Below are positions 24,463 through 33,783 of a DNA stretch of 44,616 nt, one piece after another. The first letter of the stretch is position 1. The number at the start of each line of letters is the position of its first letter. The notes under the pieces are model-generated. The model searched no databases. It saw nothing but the letters and a program-made list of their open reading frames with translations, and was not told the origin of the DNA. The stretch is from positions 1-44,616 of the forward strand of contig JAIUOK010000039.1 of NCBI GenBank assembly GCA_020161245.1. The letters run 5' to 3'. This DNA comes from Actinomycetota bacterium (GTDB lineage Bacteria > Actinomycetota > Actinomycetes > S36-B12 > CAIYMF01). Made by a program: the position numbers and the translations under genes.

Positions 24463-25041
24463 GTGGCCGTCCACGGCTTCCGCCGCTCCGGCGGCCGGGT
24501 GGTGCTGCGCGTCGACGAGATCGAGCGCGGCCTGCTGGCCCACGTCCTCGACCAGCTGGTCGAGCTGGTGGCGCCCGAGACGCCGGCCGACGCCGACCCC
24601 TTGGCTGCTCTGGTGTCGATCGATCCCGACGCCACCCGCCCCGACGACCCCGCCCTCGCCCGGCTGCTGCCCGACGCCTACGCCGACGACGACGAGGCCA
24701 GCGCCGAGTTCCGCCGCTACACCGAGCGCTCGCTGCGCGAGCAGAAGGTGGCGCACGCGACCCTCGTCATCGCCGCGCTCTCGGCCGACGAGCGCAAGAT
24801 CGTCGTCGCCGACCAGGACGTGCCGGCGTGGCTCGGCGCGCTCAACGACGCACGGCTCGCCCTAGGCACCCGCCTCGGCATCACCGAGGAGACCCACCAC
24901 ATCTTCGCCTCGCTGGACGAGGACGACCCGGCGTTCATGGCCTACAACGTCTACGACTGGCTGACCTTCCTCCAGGAGACGCTGGTGCAGGCGGCGTTCG
25001 GCCTGCGCTCCGAGCCGCCGCCCGGCGCCGACCTCGACTAG
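24463..25041 (+). CDS. DUF2017 protein (AosR family), without cysteines
   Basis: Protein of 192 aa in the DUF2017 family. In Mycobacterium tuberculosis the homologue Rv1332 (AosR) has been reported as a redox-sensing regulator of the neighbouring mec-cysO-cysM genes. Landmarks here are GFRRSGGRVVLRVDEIERGL, FRRYTERSLREQKVAHATLV, WLGALNDARLALGTRLGITE and AYNVYDWLTFLQETLVQAAF. No cysteine occurs anywhere in the sequence, so the thiol switch proposed for AosR could not work in this protein. GTG 24463 starts one base after the clpS stop, so the two are coupled. No classical helix-turn-helix is obvious. Membership in the family is clear; the function here is open. Confidence 0.9.
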   Translation: MAVHGFRRSGGRVVLRVDEIERGLLAHVLDQLVELVAPETPADADPLAALVSIDPDATRPDDPALARLLPDAYADDDEASAEFRRYTERSLREQKVAHATLVIAALSADERKIVVADQDVPAWLGALNDARLALGTRLGITEETHHIFASLDEDDPAFMAYNVYDWLTFLQETLVQAAFGLRSEPPPGADLD

Positions 25042-25047
25042 CGCGTC

Positions 25048-25053
25048 TAGGCT
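25048..25053 (+). promoter_or_regulatory. -10 element TAGGCT of a leaderless gene (mec)
   Basis: TAGGCT is followed by exactly six bases and ATG 25060. It suggests that mec can be transcribed on its own although it lies within the clpS-DUF2017-mec run. Confidence 0.6.
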
Positions 25054-25059
25054 GGGCGC

Positions 25060-25479
25060 ATGCTGCGGATCAGCCAGGAGCTCGTCGACCAGATGGTGGC
25101 CCACTGCCGGGCCGACCACCCCGACGAGGCGTGCGGCGTCATCGCCGGCCCCGCCGGCAGCGACCGCCCGGAGCGGTTCATCCCGATGGTCAACGCGGCC
25201 CGGTCGCCCACGTTCTACGAGTTCGACTCCCTCGACCTGCTGCGCCTCTACCGCGAGATGGACGACAACGACGAGGTGCCGGTCGTCGTCTACCACTCGC
25301 ACACGGCCACCGAGGCCTACCCCTCGCGCACCGACATCAGCTACGCCTCGGAGCCCGAGGCCCACTACGTGCTCGTCTCGACCCGGGAGACCGGCGGCGA
25401 CGACGGCCCCTACGAGCTGCGGTCGTACCGGATCGTCGACGGCGTCGTCACCGAGGAGCCGGTCGAGATCGCCGGCTGA
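25060..25479 (+). CDS. mec: Mec, JAMM/MPN+ metalloprotease acting on CysO-cysteine
   Basis: Zinc peptidase of 139 aa that releases cysteine from the CysO-cysteine adduct in the CysO pathway. The JAMM motif is complete: E23 (HPDEACGVIAG), H79 and H81 (VVVYHSHT), the serine of AYPSRTD and D92. A short N-terminal helix, RISQELVDQMVAHCRADHPD, is typical of the stand-alone bacterial form. It sits just before cysO and cysM, which fixes the substrate by context. The 174-bp gap to cysO holds a separate promoter. ATG 25060 is leaderless behind a TAGGCT element. Confidence 0.94.
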   Translation: MLRISQELVDQMVAHCRADHPDEACGVIAGPAGSDRPERFIPMVNAARSPTFYEFDSLDLLRLYREMDDNDEVPVVVYHSHTATEAYPSRTDISYASEPEAHYVLVSTRETGGDDGPYELRSYRIVDGVVTEEPVEIAG

Positions 25480-25487
25480 GCCCCTGA

Positions 25488-26882
<1,395 letters not shown>

Positions 26883-26898
26883 GAGCGGGCCGGGAGCT

Positions 26899-26950
26899 CG
26901 CTCTGGATGGGTGAGCGACGGCTAGAGCGGTCGCTCACCCATCCAGAGCG
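26899..26950. terminator. 21-bp perfect hairpin between convergent genes
   Basis: Bases 26899-26919 and 26930-26950 are perfectly complementary (21 pairs) around a ten-base loop. It sits between cysM, which ends at 26882, and the minus-strand membrane-protein gene, which ends at 26958, so it can stop transcription from both sides. Confidence 0.88.
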
Positions 26951-26957
26951 ACGCGCG

Positions 26958-27380
26958 TCAGGCGGTGGGGACCTTGGTGAACCAGGCCTTGGCCTTCGAG
27001 CCGCTCGCGATGGCGAGGATGGCGATGTTGAGCACCAGGGCCAGCCAGCCGTAGGGCAGGCGGAACAGCGCGAAGACGATGTTGATGACCGCGAGCGCCT
27101 GGATGATCACCTGGGCGCCGGCGAGGCCGAACGACGTCGCGCGGGCCAGCCAGACGTAGATGAAGGCCAGAAGCAGCGACAGCGCGCCGTTGACGAACAG
27201 GTAGAAGCCGGGGATCTCCTGGGAGTTGCCGGCCGGGTCGGTCAGCGTGGGGTTCTGGCCGAAGGGCGCCAGCATGAGCCAGACGCCGATGATCGCGTTG
27301 AAGATCGCCGCGATCCAGATGAGCACGACGATGAACGTGATGCCGCCCGGGCGCTTGGTGTCGGGTGACGTGGACGACAT
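26958..27380 (-). CDS. Four-helix integral membrane protein
   Basis: Small membrane protein of 140 aa with four predicted helices: [20 protein letters not shown] (about residues 13-37), [20 protein letters not shown] (about 58-79), [20 protein letters not shown] (about 85-105) and [17 protein letters not shown] (about 110-127). A short hydrophilic N-terminus ([12 protein letters not shown]) and a 20-residue external loop ([18 protein letters not shown]) complete it. I do not recognise a characterised family; it resembles the many small uncharacterised DUF membrane proteins of actinobacteria. ATG 27380 is the start, preceded by GGAGGG. It is divergent from murI and shares the spacer with a 16-bp palindrome. 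Confidence 0.8.
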   Translation of the reverse strand: MSSTSPDTKRPGGITFIVVLIWIAAIFNAIIGVWLMLAPFGQNPTLTDPAGNSQEIPGFYLFVNGALSLLLAFIYVWLARATSFGLAGAQVIIQALAVINIVFALFRLPYGWLALVLNIAILAIASGSKAKAWFTKVPTA

Positions 27381-27439
27381 GTCCCCTCCGGTCGCTCGCA
27401 GGGGGCTCGGTCGCACCCCTCGACCCGAGCATGGCAGAA

Positions 27440-27455
27440 ACGCCCCGCGGGGCGT
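27440..27455. promoter_or_regulatory. 16-bp perfect palindrome between a membrane-protein gene and murI
   Basis: ACGCCCCGCGGGGCGT is self-complementary and lies in the 151-bp spacer between two divergent genes. It could be an operator or a hairpin in the leader of the minus-strand gene; nothing in the sequence names the binding protein. Confidence 0.45.
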
Positions 27456-27518
27456 GGTCTGCGACACAGGGCGTGCGGGGACCCTGCTCGACGTGCCACC
27501 CGGCGGCCCGGATGCCTT

Positions 27519-27524
27519 TACAGT
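27519..27524 (+). promoter_or_regulatory. -10 element TACAGT of a leaderless gene (murI)
   Basis: TACAGT is followed by seven bases and GTG 27532. The spacing fixes the GTG as the start of murI, since no Shine-Dalgarno sequence is present. Confidence 0.6.
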
Positions 27525-27531
27525 CCCGGGT

Positions 27532-28338
27532 GTGACGGACGCGCCCATCGGGATCTTCGACTCCGGAGTCGGAGGCCTCACCGTGGCCCGCGCCGTCCTC
27601 GACCAGCTGCCCCACGAGCCGGTCCTGTACGTCGGCGACACCGCGCGCGGCCCCTACGGCCCCCGGCCGATCCCGGAGGTGCGCGCGTTCGCCCTCGACG
27701 TCATGGACCACCTCGTCGACCAGGGCGTGAAGATCCTGGTGATCGCCTGCAACTCCGCGAGCGCCGCGGTGCTGCGCGACGCCCGCGAGCGGTACTCGGT
27801 GCCCGTCGTCGAGGTCATCCAGCCCGCCGTGCGCCGCGCCGTGCGCGTGACCCGCGCGGGCCGGGTCGGCGTCATCGGCACCCGCGCCACGGTCGAGAGC
27901 GGCGCCTACGCCGACGCCTTCGCGGCCGCGCCGGATCTGCAGCTGGTGCAGCAGGCCTGCCCGCGCTTCGTGGAGTTCGTCGAGGCCGGCGTCACGGGCG
28001 GCCCCGAGCTGCAGGCGGTGGCCCACGAGTACCTCGACCCGGTGGCGGACGCCGGCGTCGACACGCTCGTCCTCGGCTGCACCCACTACCCGCTGCTCGC
28101 GGGCGTCATCTCCTACGTCATGGGCGACGACGTGACCCTCGTGAGCAGCGCCGACGAGACCGCCAAGGACGTCTACCGCACGCTCACCGCCCACGGGCTC
28201 GAGCGCGACCCGTCGCTCCCGCCCCCGGTGCACCGGTTCCTCGCCACCGGCGACCCCGCACCCTTCTCGACCCTCGCCCGGCGCTTCCTCGGACCCGAGG
28301 TCGCGGCCGTCGAGCACGCCACGGAGGTCGTGTCCTGA
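27532..28338 (+). CDS. murI: Glutamate racemase
   Basis: Cytoplasmic enzyme of 268 aa that makes D-glutamate for peptidoglycan. The sequence opens [20 protein letters not shown]; the first catalytic cysteine is C73 in VIACNSASA and the second is in [10 protein letters not shown] (about residue 183). [15 protein letters not shown] is the substrate loop. GTG 27532 is leaderless. The stop shares a base with the next ATG (TGATG), so it is coupled to the metallo-beta-lactamase-fold gene. In Mycobacterium a rhomboid gene lies between cysM and murI; here that place holds a membrane protein on the opposite strand. Confidence 0.96.
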   Translation: MTDAPIGIFDSGVGGLTVARAVLDQLPHEPVLYVGDTARGPYGPRPIPEVRAFALDVMDHLVDQGVKILVIACNSASAAVLRDARERYSVPVVEVIQPAVRRAVRVTRAGRVGVIGTRATVESGAYADAFAAAPDLQLVQQACPRFVEFVEAGVTGGPELQAVAHEYLDPVADAGVDTLVLGCTHYPLLAGVISYVMGDDVTLVSSADETAKDVYRTLTAHGLERDPSLPPPVHRFLATGDPAPFSTLARRFLGPEVAAVEHATEVVS

Positions 28339-29084
28339 TGCGTCTCACCGTCGTCGGCTGCGCCGGCTCCTACCCCGGGCCGGACTCGCCCGCGTCGTGC
28401 TACCTGGTCGAGCACGACGGCGCGGCCATCGCGCTCGACCTGGGCAACGGCGCCTTCGGCGCGCTGCAGAAGCACACCGACGTGTATGCGCTCGACGGCG
28501 TGGTCGTGTCGCACCTGCACGCCGACCACTGCCTCGACCTCACCTCGTTCTACGTCTTCCGCAAGTACCACCCGGACGGTCACGCCCCGGTGATCCCCGT
28601 GCTCGGGCCGACCGGCGCCGCCGACCGCATGGCCCGCGCCTACGACCTGCCGCCGGAGGAGGGCATGCTCGGCGAGTTCGACTTCCGCGACCACGTCGAC
28701 GTCACGGAGATCGGCCCGTTCCGGATCACCACCGCCCGGGTCAACCACCCGGTCGAGACGTACGGGATCCGTGTGGAGGCCGGCGGCCGCAGCCTGGTCT
28801 TCAGCGGCGACACCGGGATCTGCCCCGAGCTGGTCGAGCTGTCGCGCGGCGCCGACGTCGCCCTCTACGAGGCGTCGTTCCTCGAGCGCTACACCGACGT
28901 GCCGCCGAACCTGCACCTCACCGCCAAGCAGGCCTCCGAGCACGCCATGCAGGCGGGCGTCGGCCGGCTGGTGCTCACGCACCTCGTGCCGTGGACGCCG
29001 CGGGAGGAGTCCGAGGCCGAGGCCAGGGCGGTCTACGACGGCGAGCTGCTGCTGGCGACCCAGGGCCTCGTCGTCGAGGTGTGA
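28338..29084 (+). CDS. Metallo-beta-lactamase-fold phosphodiesterase (Rv1339 family)
   Basis: Zinc hydrolase of 248 aa. The metal-binding motif HLHADHCLD gives H59, H61, D63 and H64; the next ligands are in VNHPVETYG and [13 protein letters not shown], and the last in LVLTHLVPW. The M. tuberculosis homologue Rv1339, in the same position between murI and rph, has been reported to hydrolyse cyclic AMP, so that role is likely but not proven here; RNase Z-like activity is an alternative. ATG 28338 overlaps the murI stop. rph follows 17 bases after the stop but has its own leaderless promoter. Confidence 0.9.
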   Translation: MRLTVVGCAGSYPGPDSPASCYLVEHDGAAIALDLGNGAFGALQKHTDVYALDGVVVSHLHADHCLDLTSFYVFRKYHPDGHAPVIPVLGPTGAADRMARAYDLPPEEGMLGEFDFRDHVDVTEIGPFRITTARVNHPVETYGIRVEAGGRSLVFSGDTGICPELVELSRGADVALYEASFLERYTDVPPNLHLTAKQASEHAMQAGVGRLVLTHLVPWTPREESEAEARAVYDGELLLATQGLVVEV

Positions 29085-29088
29085 CGCA

Positions 29089-29094
29089 TAGGGT
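29089..29094 (+). promoter_or_regulatory. -10 element TAGGGT of a leaderless gene (rph)
   Basis: TAGGGT begins four bases after the upstream stop codon and is followed by seven bases and ATG 29102, so rph and rdgB can be expressed apart from murI. Confidence 0.6.
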
Positions 29095-29101
29095 CGCCCG
29101 C

Positions 29102-29827
29102 ATGACCCGTTCCGACGGCCGCGCCGCCGACCAGCTCCGTCCCGTCTCGTTCCAGCGCGGCTGGCTCGACCACGCCGAGGGCTCCTGCCTCGTCTCGTTC
29201 GGCCGCACGCGCGTGCTGTGCGCGGCGTCCTTCTCCGCCGGGGTGCCCCGCTGGCGCAAGGACTCCGGGCTCGGCTGGGTCACCGGCGAGTACGCGATGC
29301 TGCCTCGGGCGACCAACACCCGCAGCGACCGCGAGTCGGTGCGCGGCAAGGTCGGGGGCCGCACGCACGAGATCTCGCGACTCGTCGGCCGCTCCCTCCG
29401 TGCGGCCATCGACCTCTCGGCGCTGGGCGAGAACTCGATCGTCATCGACTGCGACGTGCTCCAGGCCGACGGCGGCACCCGAACCGCGGCCATCACCGGA
29501 GCCTGGGTCGCGCTCTCCGACGCCGTCGCGTGGGCCCAGGGGCAGGGCCTGGTCAAGGCCGGCGTCAAGCCCATCGTCAACTCGATCGCCGCAGTGTCGG
29601 TCGGCATCGTCGGCGGCGAGCCCCGGCTCGACCTGCACTACGACGACGACGTCGCCGCCGACACCGACATGAACGTCGTGATGACCGGCGACGGCCGCTA
29701 CGTCGAGGTGCAGGGCACCGCGGAGGGCGAGCCCTTCGACCGCGCGCTGCTCGACGAGCTGCTCGCGCTGGCCGCGCAGGGCTGCGCCGAGCTCACCGAG
29801 CTGCAGAAGGCCGCGCTCGCGTCATGA
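29102..29827 (+). CDS. rph: Ribonuclease PH
   Basis: Phosphorolytic 3'-5' exoribonuclease of 241 aa that trims tRNA 3' ends. The family pattern is complete: [20 protein letters not shown] at the start, [20 protein letters not shown] with the phosphate- and RNA-binding arginines, [40 protein letters not shown] and [20 protein letters not shown]. The length is normal, and the enzyme should form a hexamer. The stop overlaps the rdgB start (ATGA). ATG 29102 is leaderless. Confidence 0.97.
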   Translation: MTRSDGRAADQLRPVSFQRGWLDHAEGSCLVSFGRTRVLCAASFSAGVPRWRKDSGLGWVTGEYAMLPRATNTRSDRESVRGKVGGRTHEISRLVGRSLRAAIDLSALGENSIVIDCDVLQADGGTRTAAITGAWVALSDAVAWAQGQGLVKAGVKPIVNSIAAVSVGIVGGEPRLDLHYDDDVAADTDMNVVMTGDGRYVEVQGTAEGEPFDRALLDELLALAAQGCAELTELQKAALAS

Positions 29828-30444
29828 CGCAGCGGATCGTGCTGGCGTCGCGCAACGCCAAGAAGATCGTCGAGATGGACCGCATCCTCGACGACGCCGG
29901 GCTGCACGTCGAGGTGGTCGGCATCGACGCCTTCGACGGCGTCGTCGACGTGCCCGAGGTGCCCGAGACCGAGGCGACGTTCGAGGGCAACGCGCTGCTC
30001 AAGGCGCGTGCTGTCTGTGCCGCCACCGGAGTCCCGGCCGTGGCCGACGACTCGGGCCTGTGCGTCGATGCCCTCAATGGGATGCCGGGGATCCTCTCGG
30101 CGCGGTGGAGCGGGGGGCAGGGCGATGCCGCCAACCTCGAGCTCGTGCTGGCCCAGCTCGCCGACACCCCGGACGACCGGCTCGGGGCGCAGTTCCGCTG
30201 CGCCGTGGCGCTGGTGCTGCCGGACGGGCGCGAGGCCGTCGTGCACGGGGAGATGCGCGGTCGCCTCGTCCGCGAGCCGCGGGGCACCAACGGCTTCGGC
30301 TACGACCCGATCTTCGTGCCGGACGGCGAGGAGCGGACCTCCGCCGAGATGCCCTCGGCGGACAAGGACGCGATCAGCCACCGCGGCAACGCGTTGAGAG
30401 CGCTGGTCCCCGTGCTGCGCGACCTGCTGCCCGACGAGGCCTGA
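29824..30444 (+). CDS. rdgB: RdgB, XTP/dITP diphosphatase
   Basis: Nucleotide-pool cleaning enzyme (Ham1 family) of 206 aa that removes dITP and XTP. The start [18 protein letters not shown] carries the SxNxxK nucleotide motif; [18 protein letters not shown] and [20 protein letters not shown] hold the metal-binding acidic residues; [15 protein letters not shown] and [10 protein letters not shown] complete the base pocket. ATG 29824 overlaps the rph stop by four bases. This is the last gene of the conserved block; no strong terminator is seen before the acyltransferase gene. Confidence 0.97.
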   Translation: MTQRIVLASRNAKKIVEMDRILDDAGLHVEVVGIDAFDGVVDVPEVPETEATFEGNALLKARAVCAATGVPAVADDSGLCVDALNGMPGILSARWSGGQGDAANLELVLAQLADTPDDRLGAQFRCAVALVLPDGREAVVHGEMRGRLVREPRGTNGFGYDPIFVPDGEERTSAEMPSADKDAISHRGNALRALVPVLRDLLPDEA

Positions 30445-30558
30445 GCCGCTCACGACCCCGCCGGTATCGCGGAGGGTCGTCGCGGCTTCGCGCTGCGTGA
30501 CGGCGTCCGCCACCCGGGTACCCCCGACCGGTGGACGCGGGCGTGCCGGCCCGTCGCC

Positions 30559-30564
30559 TAGGGT
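30559..30564 (+). promoter_or_regulatory. -10 element TAGGGT before the acyltransferase gene
   Basis: TAGGGT would start a transcript near 30571, giving a leader of about 50 bases with GGGGGAGGA before GTG 30620. An in-frame GTG at 30569 is only four bases from this element, which is too close for leaderless use. Confidence 0.45.
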
Positions 30565-30619
30565 TCCGGTGGAGTTTCTGACGGGGCTTCGGGGGCCCGT
30601 CCTGGGGGAGGACCTGATC

Positions 30620-31111
30620 GTGCGCTACCGCTTCTTGCCCAACGGCACCGTGCGCCTGCTGCAGCGGCTGCGCAACCGCCTGCTGCGCCTGCGGACCTGG
30701 TCGTTCCGCACCTTCTACGGGATGGACCTGTCGCCGGATGTGCGGGTCTCCTTCAAGGCGCGCCTCGACAAGACCAACCCGCGCGCGCTGACCATCGGCA
30801 GCCAGACCTACGTCGCGTTCGCAGCCATCATCCTGACCCACGATTTCTCGACCGCTCGGTTCGCGACCGATTTCGACGGACGCACCACGATCGGCGCCCA
30901 CTGCTTCATCGGCGCGGGATCGATCATCCTGCCCGGCGTCACCGTGGGGGATCACTCGGTCGTGGGAGCGGGGGCGGTCGTCAGCTCCGACGTGCCCGCC
31001 TGCTCCCTCGTCATGGGCAACCCGGCGCGGGTGGTGCGCACCGGGATCATGACCCAGGGCCACGGCGTCATCATCGACCGCGGCCAGCCGGTCCGCTCCG
31101 ACGCCGCCTGA
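30620..31111 (+). CDS. Left-handed beta-helix acyltransferase
   Basis: Acyl- or acetyltransferase of 163 aa with hexapeptide repeats. After a basic N-terminal helix (RLLQRLRNRLLRLRTWSFRT) come the turns: RVSFKARLDK, ALTIGSQTYVAFAAIILTHD, RTTIGAHCFIGAGSIILPGV and VGDHSVVGAGAVVSSDVPAC, then the closing VMGNPARVVR. The pattern is that of maltose/galactoside O-acetyltransferase-like enzymes, often acting on surface sugars. GTG 30620 has a strong GGGGGAGGA seven bases upstream and is preferred over GTG 30569. No glycosyltransferase genes are adjacent, so the acceptor is unknown. Confidence 0.85.
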   Translation: MRYRFLPNGTVRLLQRLRNRLLRLRTWSFRTFYGMDLSPDVRVSFKARLDKTNPRALTIGSQTYVAFAAIILTHDFSTARFATDFDGRTTIGAHCFIGAGSIILPGVTVGDHSVVGAGAVVSSDVPACSLVMGNPARVVRTGIMTQGHGVIIDRGQPVRSDAA

Positions 31112-31141
31112 GCCGCATCCTCGACGAGCTGCTGAGTCAGG

Positions 31142-31318
31142 GCTTCGCGCGACGGCGCTCCGCGCCGAGTGCGGAAGGCGGGTCCGTCGCTGCGCTCCTC
31201 CCAAACGCGCGCTTCGAGGGCAGCCCTTCGGGCTGGTGCGGAAGGCGGGTCCGTCGCTGCGCTCCTCCCCAACGCGCGCTTCGCGCGACGGCGCTCCGCG
31301 CCGAGTGCGGAAGGCGGG
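31142..31318. repeat. Direct-repeat array carrying the 3' end of tRNA-Leu
   Basis: Two repeat types interlock. Unit A (41 bp) occurs at 31142-31182 and 31278-31318 without mismatch; unit B (48 bp) occurs at 31169-31216 and 31236-31283 with one mismatch. Each unit contains GTGCGGAAGGCGGG, which on the minus strand is the 3' end of the tRNA-Leu gene (T-stem to acceptor), so there are three copies of that end, one being the gene itself. Short perfect hairpins lie at 31153-31167, 31221-31235 and 31289-31303. The array lies downstream of the tRNA on its own strand. It could come from duplicated tRNA-end plus terminator units or from past integration events. Confidence 0.85.
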
Positions 31319-31387
31319 ATTTGAACCCGCACGCCCGTGGGCACAGGAACCTAAATCCTGCGTGTCTGCCAGTTCCACCACTCCCGC
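31306..31387 (-). tRNA. tRNA-Leu (anticodon TAG)
   Basis: Read on the minus strand, the gene has the acceptor GCGGGAG / CTTCCGC (one G-U pair), the leucine-type D-arm GGTGGAACTGGCAGAC, the anticodon stem CAGGA/TCCTG with the loop TTTAGGT and anticodon TAG, a class II variable arm, and the T-arm GCGGGTTCAAATCCCGC. The discriminator base is A at 31306, and CCA is not encoded. The 82-nt length is normal for class II tRNA-Leu without CCA. Confidence 0.93.
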
Positions 31388-31611
31388 GCGGGGCCGAGCC
31401 TAGACGGGCGGACGGGACCGCAGGCGGCGGCCCGGCGCGAGGGGCGGGCGGGGAGCAAGGCCAGCCGGGCAGCGAGCGCTGGCCGCCGCACCAGCGGCCT
31501 CGAGTGAGCCATGCCACGGTCCGCACGGGCAGGGCGCGGGTATGCCAGACCGATGTACGGGGTGAGCGTGCCACTCCGGGGTACGTGAGGGGCGTCACGC
31601 CGGACCAGGAA

Positions 31612-31629
31612 TATACCCCCGGGGGTATA
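31612..31629. promoter_or_regulatory. CsoR/CstR-type operator palindrome
   Basis: TATACCCCCGGGGGTATA is an 18-bp perfect palindrome, 57 bp before the reductase start. AT-flanked C-tract/G-tract palindromes are the known operators of the CsoR/CstR repressor family, and a member of that family is encoded two genes in. The right half overlaps a TATAGC hexamer that may be the -10 element, so repressor binding would block transcription. A further GGGGTAC half-site lies about 35 bp upstream (near 31579). Confidence 0.75.
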
Positions 31630-31685
31630 GCCTTGAGTCAGATGCGACGGCGAGGGACGCGGTCCGCACAGCACGAGGAGCAGGC

Positions 31686-33392
31686 ATGAGGCGCGTGGTC
31701 GTGATCGGTGGAGTGGCCGGTGGGATGTCGGCGGCGGCACGCCTGCGCCGGCTCGACGAGAGCGCCGAGATCGTCGTCCTGGAGAAGGGCGGCGAGGTCT
31801 CCTTCGCCAACTGCGGCCTGCCCTACCACGTGGGTGGCGAGATCGCCGAGCGCGACGCCCTGCTCCTGCACACCCCGGAGACCCTGCGCGCCTCGCTCGA
31901 CCTCGACGTCCGCGTGAAGCACGAGGCCGTGAGCATCGACCGCGAGAACCGCACGGTCCGCGTGCGCGACCTCGTCGCCGGCACCGAGTCCGACCTGCCC
32001 TACGACGCCCTCGTGCTCGCGACCGGCGCCGAGCCGATCGTTCCGCCCCTGCCCGGCATCGACCGCCCGGAGGTCCGCACGCTGCGCACCGTCCCGGACG
32101 CCGACGTCCTGCGCGACATGCTCGCGCGCGGCGCCCGCCGCGCCGTCGTCATCGGTGCCGGCTTCATCGGCCTCGAGACCGTCGAGGCGTTCGTCCACCG
32201 TGGTCTGGCGACCGCACTGGTGGAGCTCGCGCCGCAGGTGCTGCCGGCCATCGACGAGGACATGGCCCAGCTGGTCGAGGCCGAGCTGGTGCGCCACGGC
32301 GTCGACGTCCGTACCGGTGTCGGCTTCACCGCCATCGAGGACTCCACCACCGAGGGCCACGCTGTCGACGTCGTCCTCGCCGACGGCACGCGCCTGCCCG
32401 CCGACGTCGTCCTGCTCGGCGTGGGCGTGCGCCCCAAGACCACGCTGGCCGCCGACGCCGGACTCGAGCTGAGCGACCGCGGCGCGGTCGTCGTGTCGCC
32501 GTCGCAGCGCACCAGCGACCCCGCCATCTGGGCCGTGGGCGACGCGATCCAGGTGATCGACGCCGTCACCGGCGTCCCCGGCGTGGTGCCGCTGGCGGGC
32601 CCCGCCAACCGGCAGGGCCGCATCGCCGCCGACTCGATCGCTGGCCGCGAGGCCTCGGCCAAGCCCGTCCTCGGCACCGCCGTCGTCAAGGTCTTCGACC
32701 TCACGGCCGCCGTCACCGGCCCGACGTCGCGCCGCCTGACCGCGGCCGGGGTGGAGCACCATGTGGTGCACCTGCACCCGGGCAACCACGCGGGCTACTA
32801 CCCGGGCGCCAAGACGATCCACCTGGCGCTCCTGTTCACCCCGGAGGGGCGCGTGCTCGGGGCCCAGGCCGTCGGCACCGACGGCGTCGACAAGCGCATC
32901 GACGTCGTGGCCACCGCGCTGCGCGCCGAGATGACCGTCGACGACCTCGCCGAGCTCGAGCTGGCCTACGCGCCGCCCTTCGGCTCGGCCAAGGACCCGG
33001 TCAACATGGCCGCGTTCCTCGCCCAGAACCTGCTCGACGGCACCACGGTCCAGTGGTCCGCACGCGACCTCGAGCAGCTCGGCGACGTGCTGCTGCTCGA
33101 CGTCCGCTCGGCCCGCGAGTTCGAGTCCGGCCACCTCGTCGGCGCGCTGAACGTGCCGCACACCGAGATCCGCGAGCGCCTCGACGAGGTGCTCGCCCAG
33201 GCGGCCGGCCGTCCCGTCCGCACGTACTGCGCCAGCGGCTTCCGCTCCTACCTCGCCCACCGCGTGCTGGCTCAGGCGGGCGTCGACTCCGCGACCCTCG
33301 ACGGCGGCATGCAGACCCTGCGGGCGATGCGGCCGGACGTCGTCCTCGAGCCGGGTGCAGGCGTCCGGGCACTCGTCGGCGCCGGGAGGTGA
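31686..33392 (+). CDS. CoA-disulfide / CoA-persulfide reductase fused to rhodanese
   Basis: Flavoprotein of 568 aa. Residues 1-440 form the FAD/NAD(P)H disulfide reductase: FAD loop VVVIGGVAGGMSAAARLRRL, redox cysteine C43 in FANCGLPYH, NAD(P)H loop VVIGAGFIGLETVEAF, the second FAD segment IWAVGDA and the dimerisation domain. Residues about 460-568 are a rhodanese domain (LLLDVRSAREFESGHLVGAL) with cysteine C515 in YCASGFRS. Proteins of this design reduce CoA-persulfide or CoA-disulfide and move sulfane sulfur. ATG 31686 follows GAGGAG by five bases. The operator upstream, the CstR-like repressor four bases downstream and the later rhodanese support a role in sulfide/persulfide stress. Confidence 0.93.
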   Translation: MRRVVVIGGVAGGMSAAARLRRLDESAEIVVLEKGGEVSFANCGLPYHVGGEIAERDALLLHTPETLRASLDLDVRVKHEAVSIDRENRTVRVRDLVAGTESDLPYDALVLATGAEPIVPPLPGIDRPEVRTLRTVPDADVLRDMLARGARRAVVIGAGFIGLETVEAFVHRGLATALVELAPQVLPAIDEDMAQLVEAELVRHGVDVRTGVGFTAIEDSTTEGHAVDVVLADGTRLPADVVLLGVGVRPKTTLAADAGLELSDRGAVVVSPSQRTSDPAIWAVGDAIQVIDAVTGVPGVVPLAGPANRQGRIAADSIAGREASAKPVLGTAVVKVFDLTAAVTGPTSRRLTAAGVEHHVVHLHPGNHAGYYPGAKTIHLALLFTPEGRVLGAQAVGTDGVDKRIDVVATALRAEMTVDDLAELELAYAPPFGSAKDPVNMAAFLAQNLLDGTTVQWSARDLEQLGDVLLLDVRSAREFESGHLVGALNVPHTEIRERLDEVLAQAAGRPVRTYCASGFRSYLAHRVLAQAGVDSATLDGGMQTLRAMRPDVVLEPGAGVRALVGAGR

Positions 33393-33396
33393 GACG

Positions 33397-33705
33397 ATGA
33401 CTCTGCAGCATCAGATCGCCCCCGAGGAGCACCTCGTGCAGATGGACCAGGAGTCGTCCGCGGCCGTCGTCACGCGTCTCAAGCGCGCTCGCGGCCAGAT
33501 CGACGGCGTCATCGCCATGGTCGAGGCAGGGCGCGACTGCACCGACATCGTCACCCAGCTCTCGGCGGCGTCCAAGGCCGTCGACCGCGCGGCGTTCACC
33601 GTCGTGTCGTGCGGGCTGACCGCCTGCATCGAGGCCGAGTCGCGGGGCGAGCAGCCCCCGCTGGCCCGCGAGCGCCTCGAGAAGCTCTTCCTGTCCCTGG
33701 CCTGA
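33397..33705 (+). CDS. CsoR-family repressor of CstR type (persulfide sensor)
   Basis: Small all-helical repressor (DUF156) of 102 aa. The helix pattern VVTRLKRARGQIDGVIAMVE and CTDIVTQLSAASKAVDRAAF is typical. Cysteines C48 and C77 are 29 residues apart, as in copper-binding CsoR (C36/C65) and in CstR (C31/C60). The CsoR copper-ligand histidine position is G73 here, so copper binding as in CsoR is unlikely, while the two-cysteine arrangement matches CstR, which senses persulfide by cross-linking the cysteines. An extra C72 is present. ATG 33397 follows GGGAGG. The gene lies four bases after the reductase gene and probably represses its own operon through the palindrome at 31612. Confidence 0.88.
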   Translation: MTLQHQIAPEEHLVQMDQESSAAVVTRLKRARGQIDGVIAMVEAGRDCTDIVTQLSAASKAVDRAAFTVVSCGLTACIEAESRGEQPPLARERLEKLFLSLA

Positions 33706-33783
33706 CCCCCCGCGGCCCCGGCCGCGTCCCCACCCTTCCGGCGTCCCGCCGTGGATGCCGCACGCCCTGAGGATCCTGCTGCC

